Shown here piece by piece: positions 36,921-46,799 of a DNA stretch of 64,000 nt. The stretch comes from Hydra vulgaris (lineage: Eukaryota > Cnidaria > Hydrozoa > Anthoathecata > Hydridae). Position 1 is the first letter of the stretch. The number at the start of each line of letters is the position of its first letter. The DNA is taken from contig NC_088921.1 in the NCBI RefSeq assembly GCF_038396675.1, positions 8,220,001 to 8,284,000 of the forward strand. The letters run 5' to 3'. The position numbers and the translations under genes are program-made. The notes beneath the pieces are model-generated. The model was not told where the DNA came from and made no database searches. It saw only the letters and a list, made by a program, of their open reading frames with translations.

Positions 36921-39090
36921 CCCTTTAAGCGGCACCTTTTTTTTTTTAGCCGTACATCCAAATGCGCGGGTTATTTTGAATAAAACTCAACTTTTTACTA
37001 ATTCAAATTTAATATGAAAATAATGTATAAAAATATCATTTAAAACACAGTAATAGTGAGAAAACATGTTATTAATACTAAAAAATATATATTTTAACAC
37101 TAGTAGTATTTGTTTGAATGATAGAGTTGGAAACATGGTGCAGCACACAACCCTACATCACAAGGGGTGCACTCATAACGAGAATCTTTTCTTTTCCCCT
37201 TTTTTCTGCATACAACACACCTCCGTTGAGGTGCAGTTTTACATTCTGTTTCCGGAACATATGATGGAAAATGACGATGCACTAATCGCATTGGATTTCC
37301 ATCAAGACTTAGTCTCCCACCCTGTCCGGATGTTACTATGTCATAACCATAAAAAGAAACTAAAGCACTAACAAGCTGCATTCTGAATTCTAAAGCCTTT
37401 AGTTTACCTCCTAACATTTTGTGAATGACTTGTGCATTAAATATGGAAAGATTAATCAGATGAAAATAAAACTTCTTATACCACTTTTTCACCCTTTTTT
37501 GCTCACAAGCATAGGAGGTGGTCATTTGATCACTAAGATCAACACCACCCATGTTGCTGTTGTAAATGTGGATAACAGTTGGTACTTCTTTCCTTGCACC
37601 TTTACGTAAGACAATTTCTAAAGTATCAGGTATGCAGGTGGTTATCATGTAAACATCACGTTTATCCTTCCAATGCATTACCATGAATTGATATCCTTGC
37701 TCGTATGCAACACACCTTTCATTTGATTTCAATTTTGCATTAATAACATCTTTTGGTAGATACTTTCTGTAGCTTCGTAATGTTCCCACAACATCAGTCT
37801 TTCTTTGAACAAGAAAATCACAAATTTCCAATGAGGTATACCAATTGTCAAGGTATATACACCGTCCAACATCTAACAGTTCTTCAGATAATGACATTAC
37901 TACATCGGTGGCCTGATATTTGTATTGTTGAGAAATTTCTGTGCCAGCACCAAGGTATATAATTTGATTCCAGACATATCCTGTTTTCCCACATGCCAAT
38001 GCAAACGTCTTAATACCGAAGCGTGCACTTTTTGATCGTATAGATTGTTTAAACGACAGCCTTCCCTTCCACAAAAGTAATGATTCATCTATGGATATAT
38101 CACGTCCTGGTTGTAACATAATTTTCCAGCGGTTAACAATGTACTCCTGAATGTATTTAATTTTTATATCCTTTGTATAACTTTTGTCCACAAAACTAGA
38201 AATATCTACAAAATGAAGAAATCTCTCTAGCAATAATAATTTGTTTTGCGATAGTATACTTTTAAAGCCTGGTGTTTCAAACAGTTTGCTTTTTGTATAG
38301 TACATTCGCAATTTGGGCTTTCGAATAATACCACAGTAGATTATCACTGCAAAATGAAGGCGTATGTCACGAGATGTAAATATAGCTCCACTATTGATAA
38401 ATTTAAATATACGAGAGCTTCTTTGAAATACTTTACCTCCTGTCATTTGGTTAAAGTATATGTTAGTTTGTTCAGCAATGTACTCACAAAGTTCGTTTGT
38501 AATAATATATTCAAATATTTCAAGAGGGTCAGAGTTTTTTATATCTCCATTGACTTTTTCTTCAGAAATAAAATTAAATCGTCTCATTCCTTCTTTAGGA
38601 GGTTCCTTTTGCCAATTTAAATTCTCATAGCAACTAACTTTCTTCTTCTTTAGAGCTGGAACTACTTTTATATTCTTGATATTTTGCTCAATTGATGGAA
38701 TATTCTTAAAATTATCGTCACTGTAATCACTCAGATATAATTCTTCATCTGTTTCTGATTCGATTAAAAATTCTATTTCACTGTCAGATAAAGATTCTGT
38801 CAACGAAGAAAGATCTGAGTCTTCTTCCAAGACAAAATTTACAGCGTCTTGAACAGATATTGATCGTCGTTTATCTACCATATTTTTTTTTATTTCTAAA
38901 CGAAATTTGTGTTTATTAGTTCCGTAGAACATTCGAGAATAGTAAAATCGTGGTTTGAAGGGTGTATGACTAATTTTAAGGTGTTACAAACTCTATAAGT
39001 AACACCTTATACCAGTGCGTATTATTACGGCGGTGCTCCTTAACTCCTAAAACGGTCCTCCGTATTATTACGGCGTTTTGTCTTAAAGGG
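36921..39090 (-). mobile_element. Complete piggyBac-like element
   Basis: Bounded by TTAA on both sides (36917-36920 and 39091-39094) and by perfect 9-bp terminal repeats CCCTTTAAG/CTTAAAGGG. At 2170 bp it holds one intact transposase ORF. The subterminal right end has repeated CGTAATAATACG palindromic motifs. With intact ends and ORF it is structurally autonomous. Confidence 0.93.
37100..38932 (-). CDS. piggyBac-type transposase (DDE_Tnp_1_7), intact
   Basis: Cut-and-paste transposase of 610 codons, or 593 if translation starts at Met18 (38881), which is also plausible. An acidic Ser/Glu-rich N-terminus (residues 35-75) precedes the DDE_Tnp_1_7 catalytic region. Catalytic residues are visible: D282 in S-I-D-E-S, D362 in Y-L-D-N-W, and D465 plus D468 in G-G-V-D-L-S-D-Q. 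The 80- and 103-residue spacings are like those of known piggyBac enzymes. The C-terminus (572-600) is Cys-rich (C-V-V-C, C-T-P-C, C-A-A-P-C), the expected ring-type zinc finger that binds element ends. No stops or frameshifts. It lies inside matching terminal repeats, opposite in direction to the flanking element A. Confidence 0.95.
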   Translation of the reverse strand: MFYGTNKHKFRLEIKKNMVDKRRSISVQDAVNFVLEEDSDLSSLTESLSDSEIEFLIESETDEELYLSDYSDDNFKNIPSIEQNIKNIKVVPALKKKKVSCYENLNWQKEPPKEGMRRFNFISEEKVNGDIKNSDPLEIFEYIITNELCEYIAEQTNIYFNQMTGGKVFQRSSRIFKFINSGAIFTSRDIRLHFAVIIYCGIIRKPKLRMYYTKSKLFETPGFKSILSQNKLLLLERFLHFVDISSFVDKSYTKDIKIKYIQEYIVNRWKIMLQPGRDISIDESLLLWKGRLSFKQSIRSKSARFGIKTFALACGKTGYVWNQIIYLGAGTEISQQYKYQATDVVMSLSEELLDVGRCIYLDNWYTSLEICDFLVQRKTDVVGTLRSYRKYLPKDVINAKLKSNERCVAYEQGYQFMVMHWKDKRDVYMITTCIPDTLEIVLRKGARKEVPTVIHIYNSNMGGVDLSDQMTTSYACEQKRVKKWYKKFYFHLINLSIFNAQVIHKMLGGKLKALEFRMQLVSALVSFYGYDIVTSGQGGRLSLDGNPMRLVHRHFPSYVPETECKTAPQRRCVVCRKKGKRKDSRYECTPCDVGLCAAPCFQLYHSNKYY

Positions 39091-39093
39091 TTA

Positions 39094-39206
<113 letters not shown>

Positions 39207-39290
39207 AGTAAAAGACTTAAAATAATATATTTATATGTTTATATATTTTTTCGAATTGATGACTGGAAAATCTTTATTTATTTAGATAAA

Positions 39291-40040
39291 ATGATAAATG
39301 AAAGTATTTATGATTGGTATTTGGCTTTAAAAGATACATCTTATGATGCAATATATTGTAGATATTGTGTGGATTTTAAAGTTGAACTGTTCTGCTGCAA
39401 GAAAGCTTTAGCCAAAAAGATAAATAGATTAGTTGACACCATCAGAAAATTAAAGAAACAACGAAAAAATAAAAAATTAGCATTGTTATTAGGTAAAGCC
39501 TTTTTTCCACCTGTGGCAAATTTTTCTGATAATACAGTGAATGCATCCAAAATTCTTAAAGAAACAATACTGATATGCGAAAACAAAATGCTTAAAAAAG
39601 AAAATAAATTTTTAAAAAGGAAAATGGAATCTATGATGGATTTACAAATGGATTATTTTACACATCTAAAAGATTTTGAAGATATGTCAAACAATCTAAC
39701 AAAACTTATTTCAAAAAACTCTCTAATAGAAGCTGAATTAAACTTTATTGAAAAGTGTTATTGTGAAAAAGAAGAAAAGCTTAATAATATCGAAAACAAA
39801 TTAGAGCTATTGAAGTCAAAAAAAGAATCATTTAATGTTAGAAATTTGAATAAAAAAATAAAATATCGTGATACTCAGCTGGAAATAAAAAAGAATAAAA
39901 TGAATTCGTTAAAAAATGAAGAAAAAAAAATAATATTGCAATTAAAAAATAAAATAACAGATATTAATTCAATTCTTGAAAACTCAGACATAAACATTTC
40001 TGAATTAAAAAACGAAAAAATAAAGCTGCAAAAAAAGTGA
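39291..40040 (+). CDS. Element A, N-terminal coiled-coil part
   Basis: 249 codons. Residues 23-36 contain C-R-Y-C with a later C-C, a possible small metal site. From residue 40 on the protein is Lys/Glu/Asn-rich and predicted as long coiled coil (repeated I-x-x-L/K-x-x-K). A splice-acceptor-like TTATTTATTTAG at 39271-39282 lies just before the ATG. The ORF stops at TGA (40038-40040) immediately after A_AAA_AAG, and coding sequence continues at once in the -1 frame as the next ORF. I infer that the two encode one protein, joined by frameshifting or split by an indel. No named family recognised. Confidence 0.6.
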   Translation: MINESIYDWYLALKDTSYDAIYCRYCVDFKVELFCCKKALAKKINRLVDTIRKLKKQRKNKKLALLLGKAFFPPVANFSDNTVNASKILKETILICENKMLKKENKFLKRKMESMMDLQMDYFTHLKDFEDMSNNLTKLISKNSLIEAELNFIEKCYCEKEEKLNNIENKLELLKSKKESFNVRNLNKKIKYRDTQLEIKKNKMNSLKNEEKKIILQLKNKITDINSILENSDINISELKNEKIKLQKK

Positions 40041-42379
40041 GTAATTTAAAAGTTATTTTGCAAAATAAAACCAACTATATTAATGACAACAATATGAAAG
40101 ACGTTATAAGTTTAGAGAAGGAAGTTGTTTCGTTATATAGTAAGACAAACATTTTAAAAGAGGAGAATCTAGAACTTCAAGAATTGGTTTCTTTGCTGGA
40201 TGATGACGAAGTAATAACATTTGAAGATGGCAGATACAGTGATGACATTCGAGAAACAATAATGAAACTTCTTTCAATGAACGTGAGTATGAATAGTGTC
40301 AACGAAGTCATAAAAGTAGTTTTAAACAAACTAGCCAAAAAGAACATATCTAGACTGCCATCAGCCGCTGTAAAATGTAGGTTAATGCAGGAAGCTTCAA
40401 TTTTAGGTCAATTTCAAGTTGCGGAAGCAATGCTTGAAAATAATTTGATAAATAAAAACTCTAATATAGGCAATTGTTTGCATGGTGATGGTACTCAGAA
40501 ATACCATAAGCATTATCAAAACTTTCAAATTACTACAACTAGTGGGAAAACTTTATCTTTTGGTCTGTCAGAAGTGGTTGGCAAAGATGCAGCAACTGTT
40601 TTGCAAAACTTTACTAATATAGTAGATGACATTTGTGACGTTGTTAGCAACTCAGCTACTGAAAAAGAAATTAATTTTGCTAAACTAATAACATCAATAA
40701 AATCAACAATGTCTGATCTTTCTTCAGTTAATCCTCTTTTTAACTCACAGTTAAAAACATTAAGGGAAAAACTTTTGCCTATTGCAATTAGTAACTGGGA
40801 TTTTCTTTCCTCAAACGTCAAAGACAATATGAAGGACATGAGTAATTTTTTCTGTAAACTTCATTTGCTTGCTAATTTTGCTTCTGAAACTGATAAAGTT
40901 TTAAATTCTTTTGAAAAAATTCTGCTTCAAAATGATTTTGAAACTGTTTTTGCTTTTAGTGGTAAAGAATGTGGTGCTGTACGGTTAGTTTGTACTACAT
41001 GTAAGGCATTTCATTCAAGGGGTAGTGAGGAAGCTGGTGTTGCATCATGGTTTAATTCTTTTCTTTCCTCTCGTAACAATAAATCTTATTTTGTTCCATT
41101 TATTGGAAATCGATTTAATATTTTGTATTACAATGCAGCTGCCCTATACTATCATAAGGATTCTATAACAGAATTTCTTAATGCTTCGCCTAACCCTAAT
41201 AATTTATTAAAAGCAACTAAGGAAGAAATCACAAATCTTGTATTCATTGCTGAAGTCCGTGCATTAGGTATTATTGACAAACTACTTACTGGTCCAATGT
41301 GGAGAATTATCGAATCACTTGATAGTATATTATGTTTAAACCCCTACCTACTTCGCTTGAAAGTTAGACTTTCATCTCTTTGTATCGATGCATCTTCTTT
41401 ATTGTTTGCTAATGGAAAAATTTTTGAGGATACCAATCTTCTTCATCAAGATGTGGTTTACACCAAGCTGTTTGAATGCACTCAAAATGATGAGTTTGAT
41501 TCTTTAACTGTTCAATCACTTGAAATTATTTTCCACTCAATTCTTGTTATTTTGGAACGTCAGTGTGCTGATCAATTACCAGGTGGTAAATATTGGAATC
41601 CATCTAATTCTGTTTCTGAAGCTGCTTCTAATGTCCCTGTCACTAATAAAGCATCAGAAAGCGACTTTGCCATTTTGGATTTAATGGTTCGCACAAAACC
41701 CAATGCAAATGTTCAAACTATCCAGGCTTTGACAATGTGGTCTCAGAGCCAAACATTAGAATGGCTTAATAGTAAATCAGATGAAGAAAGAAAAAAATTG
41801 CTTGAATATTCAAGAACTAAAGTAACATTAATGAAAAGCAAATATGATGAAAGAAAAGAAGCTTTTAAAAAAGATAAAGCTATGCACCTTCTAGCAAAGC
41901 AAGAAGAAAAAAATCGAGAAGAAATTAAACTACAACATAAAAAGGTTGCAGCTTGTAATGATTTGATAAATTTAAATGTAAGGGCATGGATATCATTAGA
42001 GGAAGCAGAGAAAACAGTTTCTAATATAGAAGAGCCATTGAAATCAAAAGTACTCCTTGCTCAACTTAATTTTTATCGCATAATCTTATGTGTTGAATGT
42101 GACAAAAAACATTTTTGTAAAACAAAAGTAGAAGGAAGCAAAAGAATAAACTTGTCTTCAGAGGAATTATATCAAAATCTTCTTATTGTTATTCAAGCAA
42201 ATTTAACACCAAACAAACAATCTTTAAGTAATAATATAAGTAATAATTTAAAGCCTCGTACAATACGTGATGCAGCTGTTGAAAACAAAAAAAAAAGAAT
42301 TAATGGAAAAAGTTCAGGATGCAAGACTAAACAAACTAATAGAGCAACAAAAAAAGCACTCCTTATCAAAATTTATTAA
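40037..42379 (+). CDS. Element A, transposase-like main ORF
   Basis: 780 codons, continuing element A in the -1 frame; the GTG at 40037 is only where the frame opens. After more coiled coil, G-D-G-T has Asp at residue 151, T-M-S-D has Asp at 227, F-C-K-L-H has C273 and H276, and L-T-G-P is at 417-420. An Asp-Asp pair followed by C/DxxH fits the RNase H-fold transposases with that motif (hAT, P, Mutator-like and others), but I cannot place it in a named superfamily. Element B shares all four landmarks and exactly the same D-D spacing. A Lys-rich tail leads to an A10 tract (42287-42296), where the C-terminal module continues in the +1 frame. Uninterrupted over 2.3 kb, so conserved or recent. 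Confidence 0.65.
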   Translation: MSNLKVILQNKTNYINDNNMKDVISLEKEVVSLYSKTNILKEENLELQELVSLLDDDEVITFEDGRYSDDIRETIMKLLSMNVSMNSVNEVIKVVLNKLAKKNISRLPSAAVKCRLMQEASILGQFQVAEAMLENNLINKNSNIGNCLHGDGTQKYHKHYQNFQITTTSGKTLSFGLSEVVGKDAATVLQNFTNIVDDICDVVSNSATEKEINFAKLITSIKSTMSDLSSVNPLFNSQLKTLREKLLPIAISNWDFLSSNVKDNMKDMSNFFCKLHLLANFASETDKVLNSFEKILLQNDFETVFAFSGKECGAVRLVCTTCKAFHSRGSEEAGVASWFNSFLSSRNNKSYFVPFIGNRFNILYYNAAALYYHKDSITEFLNASPNPNNLLKATKEEITNLVFIAEVRALGIIDKLLTGPMWRIIESLDSILCLNPYLLRLKVRLSSLCIDASSLLFANGKIFEDTNLLHQDVVYTKLFECTQNDEFDSLTVQSLEIIFHSILVILERQCADQLPGGKYWNPSNSVSEAASNVPVTNKASESDFAILDLMVRTKPNANVQTIQALTMWSQSQTLEWLNSKSDEERKKLLEYSRTKVTLMKSKYDERKEAFKKDKAMHLLAKQEEKNREEIKLQHKKVAACNDLINLNVRAWISLEEAEKTVSNIEEPLKSKVLLAQLNFYRIILCVECDKKHFCKTKVEGSKRINLSSEELYQNLLIVIQANLTPNKQSLSNNISNNLKPRTIRDAAVENKKKRINGKSSGCKTKQTNRATKKALLIKIY

Positions 42380-42596
42380 CAATCCATCTGATTTTGTAGG
42401 TTTTTCTATACAACATCGTGTTAGTGAAGAAGATACTCTTAAAGTATCTTGGGAACGTGCGCAAGTGGTTCAAATTGATCAATTAAACGGTAGAAGAACT
42501 ACATACCTTGTTAAGTATGATAACGAACCTAATGAAGTATGGTCATTTCCTTTATTGATTGATTTTGAAAAAGGTGATCTTATTCTTTGTAGCTAG
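42267..42596 (+). CDS. Element A, C-terminal beta-rich module
   Basis: Open in the +1 frame relative to the main ORF. True coding probably starts at the A10 tract (E-L-M-E-K-V-Q-D-A-R), not at the first ATG. The last 55 residues, V-S-W-E-R-A-Q-V then Y-L-V-K-Y-D-N-E-P and V-W-S-F-P-L-L, alternate hydrophobic and charged positions like a Tudor/chromo-type barrel; this is inferred from pattern only. It ends G-D-L-I-L-C-S. Element B ends with a related module (I-S-Y-W, A-A-D-V-I-S-G-E-L-I-F). Confidence 0.55.
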   Translation: MMQLLKTKKKELMEKVQDARLNKLIEQQKKHSLSKFINNPSDFVGFSIQHRVSEEDTLKVSWERAQVVQIDQLNGRRTTYLVKYDNEPNEVWSFPLLIDFEKGDLILCS

Positions 42597-42853
42597 GGTT
42601 GCGAGGTAATTTTATTTAATGTAAATTTAGAATTATGTTACAGTATATATTAATCTTATTTCTTTTATTGTTATGTTCCAATAGTTTGTTTTTACTGCAT
42701 TTGAGTTCAGTGGTTTTTATCTTTACAAATAGTATGAATCATATCTGATATGTTTATCTGTACCAATTTTGTTTATTTGTTGTTGTTTATTTGCAGCTTA
42801 ACTGCACATTTTTATTATTAAAAAAAAAAAAAAAAAAAGCTTATGCAAAAATA

Positions 42854-43081
42854 CTATTACTTTTACATTAACTGCCTATCAAGTAAAAGAAAGAATCCAG
42901 AAATGGAGGGCTAACCTTAAGCTAATTTACTGTTACTTTTACATGAACTGCCTATCAAGTAAAGGAAAGAATCCAGAAGTGGAGGGCTAACCTTAGGCTA
43001 ATTTACTATTACTTTTACATGAACTGCCTATCAAGTAAAGGAAAGAATCCAGAAATGGAGGGCTAACCTTAGGCAACATGA
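42854..43081. repeat. 76-bp tandem repeat, three copies
   Basis: Three consecutive units of exactly 76 bp (starts at 42854, 42930, 43006) containing AACTGCCTATCAAGTAAA and GAGGGCTAACCTTA. They differ at only a few bases. They lie between the element A coding region and its terminal hairpin. Confidence 0.95.
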
Positions 43082-43090
43082 CAGCTCACG

Positions 43091-43139
43091 GATGGAGTGC
43101 AAAGTCCTATGGCTTACCTTCTCGTTGGTGCACTTCGTT
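43091..43139 (+). other. Element A 3' hairpin with conserved loop
   Basis: The stem 43091-43101 (GATGGAGTGCA) pairs with 43129-43139 (TGCACTTCGTT) over 11 positions including G-T pairs. The 27-nt loop ends TGGCTTACCTTCTCGTTGG. Element B has a hairpin with a near-identical loop but different, still-paired, stem. Confidence 0.75.
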
Positions 43140-43178
43140 AAGTAAGTTAGACAATTTTGTCTAATTTATGAACGGAAT

Positions 43179-43193
43179 AGCCAAGGCAAATTA
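43179..43193. other. Conserved AGCCAAGGCAAATTA box after hairpin
   Basis: The same box, with one change, lies downstream of the element B hairpin (49814-49828). It may mark the true element end. Confidence 0.5.
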
Positions 43194-43463
43194 TGTATAA
43201 AATTGTTTGTTAACAATACACACACAGCCTACTCTAAAGTTTGAATTGAAATTCGATAATTAAAATATTTTTTCTGAGTTCAAATAATTTGCAACATATA
43301 GTCAAATTTGGGTACATTAATAGTGCGATAATTTATTTCAAAGACAAAACGATTTAAAACATCTATTAAAAAGTTTAAGACAAATAGATAGATAAGATAA
43401 TCCGTATAAGTATTTCCATGTGTCTGTTAATCTATGTAATCCATGGCTTACTATATAACAGGT

Positions 43464-43503
43464 CTTGCCAACGCGCGGCTTGTGTAAAAAACTGGAGGCA
43501 AGA
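43464..43503. other. Hairpin upstream of the THAP gene
   Basis: TCTTGCC (43464-43470) pairs with GGCAAGA (43497-43503) around a GC-rich loop (ACGCGCGGCTTG). Role unknown. Confidence 0.35.
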
Positions 43504-43812
43504 TAGTTTTATATTTGAAAAACTAACAAGCAATTTTACAAAATAAATACGGGGGTGGTTTTTTTTTGTAACAATAATAATTATAAAACAATAATGAATA
43601 ATTATTATAAAATTAACAAATTAATTTTTATTTAAAATTTTTTTAAATAAAATTAATTTAAGTTGAATATATATATATACATAAGGTAATATTTGCATAA
43701 AATTTACAATAACCAAACACCCGTAATTATTTTAACTAACTTCTAAATTTAAAAAAAAAAGTTAGTTGAGAGGTGAAGGATTAAGCAAAGGATTTAATTT
43801 AGTATTTAAAAA

Positions 43813-45151
43813 ATGGTTCGTCGATGTTGTGTAACAAATTGCAATGGCAATTATAATCCTCAGAATAGAGTTAAAACATTTAGACTTCCAAGAAACATTG
43901 AAGAACGAAAACGTTGGATTGTTATAATACCAAGAGATAATGTTCCTGATACTAATAACACCGTAGTATGTGAAAGACATTGGCCCAAAAATTATACAAC
44001 TGTTACTGATTATGGAAAGCTGAGACCTCGTGATGCTCCGTCAGTATTTGATTGTATAAAGCCAAGCTTATTTCCTACTATACCCATGCCACTTAGAAAA
44101 ACATCAAAAAGTCTTAATAGTGTTCGCTGGCAAGAAAAGGACGATTTAGCAATATTTAATTCACAAGAAAAAATAGAAAGTATTAATGTTTTATATGAAA
44201 AGTTAAAAACTAATGAATTTAATTTTGCTATTATTAATTATTTATGCAATGATATATTATATATTCAGTCTTCAGACTTTTTAAAGGAAAGTGCTATTGC
44301 TAGATTTCTACTCTGCATATATAAAGATCTCACTTTTGAAGCATTTCATTGTGGAGTTAAAATTAGTGTTATGACTTTATCATCTAACCGAGTTTATATT
44401 ATGAACAAATTTTCTCATATTCAAGAAGCATTAAGATTTTTAAATTGTTGTGAAATAACACCCAAAAAAGAAGTTGTATATCAACAAATTTTGTCAATGA
44501 ATAAAACATGTATTAGGGAAAAAAAGTATCCAATTGAAACAATTGTGCGAGCATTTGAGTATTTTTCTCTTTCACGATCAGCCTACAATCGCATCAGAGA
44601 AGATTTTGAACTTCCGAGTTTACGTACTTTAGGAAGAATTACATCTAAATGTAAATCTTTAGAGGATACCACTTATATCAGACATATTTTCTCTAATCAT
44701 AGAGATGATAGACAAAAAACGTGCATTTTACTTCTTGATGAGATTTATGTTAAACCAATGTTGCAGTATCATGGTGGCATAGTATTTGGTAAATCAGTTA
44801 ACAAACCTCATCTGTTAGCAAACACAGTACTGAGCTTTTTGGTTGTAACATTGTTTAATGGACCAAAATTTCTTTACAAATATTACCAGTCAGAGAACTT
44901 GATGCTGAGTTTCTTTTTGAACAGACAACCCTGATTCTTGATGCAATTAAAAATAATGGGGGCAATGTTGTTGCTATTGTCTGTGATAGTAACAGAGTCA
45001 ATCAGAAGTTTTATAACCTTTTTGAAAAAAAAGAAGCATGGTGTACTAAAGACAATATTTTTCTTTTATTTGATTATGTTCATTTATTAAAAAGTATAGG
45101 TAATAACTGGATCACAGAAAAAACTCAAGAACTTGAATTTTATATTGATTA
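43813..45151 (+). pseudogene. THAP-domain P-element-like transposase, truncated
   Basis: The ATG at 43813 opens a THAP zinc finger: C5/C6, C10, then C53-x2-H56, with D-A-P-S-V-F standing in for the AVPTIF box. The RNase H-like region has L-L-L-D-E-I-Y-V-K-P (first Asp, near residue 312), G-G-I-V-F-G-K-S-V-N-K-P and, after a frameshift at about 44885, I-V-C-D-S-N-R-V-N-Q (second Asp) and F-D-Y-V-H-L-L-K-S-I (the DxxH motif), then W-I-T-E-K-T-Q-E-L-E-F. It stops at 45151, where P transposases normally continue for several hundred residues. The THAP finger would bind element ends. A P-type C-terminal part occurs separately at 51.0-52.0 kb in the other orientation. Confidence 0.85.
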
Positions 45152-45348
45152 GTTTATTTTGCAAAATGTAATAAATGTATAAAAAAAAATTTTTTTTCTG
45201 TTATTATAACTTAGTAAAACTTATTACTTATGTATGAACTTCTAGCTTAGATTTTTATTTAGATTGTTTTCATCATTAAAAGTAATTTCTTAATTTATCT
45301 ATTTATTTAAATTTACAATAATATTTTATAAACTTGCATAAATAAGGT

Positions 45349-45395
45349 TAGGTGTCACTCATATAGTTAAAAACTAGTCAATGGAGTGACACCTA
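45349..45395. repeat. Perfect 12-bp inverted repeat (hairpin)
   Basis: TAGGTGTCACTC at 45349-45360 pairs exactly with GAGTGACACCTA at 45384-45395 around a 23-nt loop. It lies about 200 bp after the truncated THAP gene. Confidence 0.9.
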
Positions 45396-45566
45396 AAAAA
45401 AAAAACACAGAATAAATAAAAATAAAAACACAGAAAGAATTATAAATAAGAAAAAAAAATTAAAAAAAGGAAAATAAAGCACTAATAAATAAAGATGATA
45501 TTAATAATTGCAGTAATAATATAATGAAAATAATAATATTAATAATAATGTGAATAAAAAAATATT

Positions 45567-45947
45567 ATGCCATATTATATTAATATTATGCCATTATGCA
45601 GAAACTGTTTTGAGAATGTCACAATTATTATAACAAGCAAAAAGATAGCACAACTCATCAAAAATAAAGAAAGTTATTTCCTTATTTTCTATTTTGTATA
45701 CATTAAAATATCTTTTACGTACACTTTATACAATACAAAAATTTTGTTCTTTGAAATTTATATTGCTTTAAATATGGTGCTTATCAGTATACTAAATAAT
45801 GACACTGATGTGTCAGATAAAGTAAAAATAAAGATTGTAATTTTTTTCTTAAACAACAGGAACTTTTTATTTAGAGTATATATTTTAATTGATATTGAAA
45901 ACATAGTGATTGACAATCATTCATTTGTTATAGAAGGTATGAAGTAG
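45567..45947 (+). CDS. Uncertain 5' exon(s) of element B
   Basis: Open for 126 codons with a C-R-N-C near its start. A splice donor AAG/GTATGA lies at 45936, and a polypyrimidine AG acceptor lies just before the element B ATG. It may be part of element B's 5' exon, but AT-rich chance openness is possible. Confidence 0.25.
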   Translation: MPYYINIMPLCRNCFENVTIIITSKKIAQLIKNKESYFLIFYFVYIKISFTYTLYNTKILFFEIYIALNMVLISILNNDTDVSDKVKIKIVIFFLNNRNFLFRVYILIDIENIVIDNHSFVIEGMK

Positions 45948-46035
45948 TTTTTAGACTGACGTATAGCATTTTCTTTTTATAGTAAAATTATCCAAATGTT
46001 AAGTATTTATACACATAATAACTTTTTTAGGTAAT

Positions 46036-46353
46036 ATGGCCCCAACAAAAACGTCGCTTATATTTCATAAAGCATTCAAAAAACATTTAAATGATAGTTT
46101 CACATTGCCTTCTGATTCAAAGATTGAGTGTAGGAACGACCATATACTTTTTATATTTATTGAAAATGGAGAGTCGTTTACTAAAACTGTTGAATTAGCC
46201 AATCAGTATTTTGGCTTCAACTTAACCACTAATAATATCTATAGCCTTGTAAATATAGCCAAAAAATGGACTCACAATTATAAAAGAAGTTCTAAACTTT
46301 TTTTGCCTTTTGCAATGACCTTTTTGTTTCTCATAGACCAGTGGATACAATAG
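46036..46353 (+). CDS. Element B, N-terminal part
   Basis: 105 codons after a TTTTTTAG acceptor. Contains F-H-K-A-F-K-K-H-L-N and a basic K-K-W-T-H-N-Y-K-R-S-S-K-L-F stretch. Near 46302 the frame should switch at a T7 run: in the next frame F-A-F-C-N-D-L-F-V-S-H-R-P-V-D-T-I leads into the following ORF. No named domain recognised. Confidence 0.5.
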   Translation: MAPTKTSLIFHKAFKKHLNDSFTLPSDSKIECRNDHILFIFIENGESFTKTVELANQYFGFNLTTNNIYSLVNIAKKWTHNYKRSSKLFLPFAMTFLFLIDQWIQ

Positions 46354-46691
46354 CACAGTCATTAGAGTCTACTTCTAGTAGTACCAATTACCCTCGTGAA
46401 ACAGTTTCAACATTGTCAGAACATGAAAAAGTATTATCTTCAAATAATAGTAATCCTGTATCTTCCACATGTGATATTTCAGACTTTCAAAGTACTTCAA
46501 GAGAAAAACTTACTCCTAAGAAAATAATGTTTAAAAAAAGATTGTCAGTTTTGTCTTCAATATTAGCAAGTACTTCTAGGAAATACCAAAATAAGATAGC
46601 TTTAGTAAAAGCCAAATTGAAGAGCATGCCATATAAATTAAAAGTTTTAAGGCAAAGTGTTAAGAGAAAAGAAGAAATAATAAAACTTTAA
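46341..46691 (+). CDS. Element B, linker region
   Basis: Ser/Thr-rich then Lys-rich 116-codon frame, continuing from the upstream ORF after the T-run shift. Coding character continues to about 46797 in further frame(s) (A-E-V-R-D-L-K-K-K-L, I-R-N-L-I-I-H-K-K-C-K-K) before the main ORF. It corresponds in position to the coiled-coil part of element A. Confidence 0.45.
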   Translation: MDTIAQSLESTSSSTNYPRETVSTLSEHEKVLSSNNSNPVSSTCDISDFQSTSREKLTPKKIMFKKRLSVLSSILASTSRKYQNKIALVKAKLKSMPYKLKVLRQSVKRKEEIIKL

Positions 46692-46799
46692 GGGCAGAAG
46701 TTAGAGACCTAAAAAAAAAATTACAAACAAATTACTACAGTAGGCGTATTCGCAATCTTATAATTCACAAAAAATGCAAGAAAAATTAAAGAGAGAGAA

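Noticed and set aside
37066..38620. Plus-strand ORFs opposite the piggyBac transposase
   Set aside because: They are shadows of the intact minus-strand gene with no domain pattern.
45567..45947. Independent small gene at this ORF
   Set aside because: AT-rich and without recognisable motif; kept only as a doubtful 5' exon of element B.
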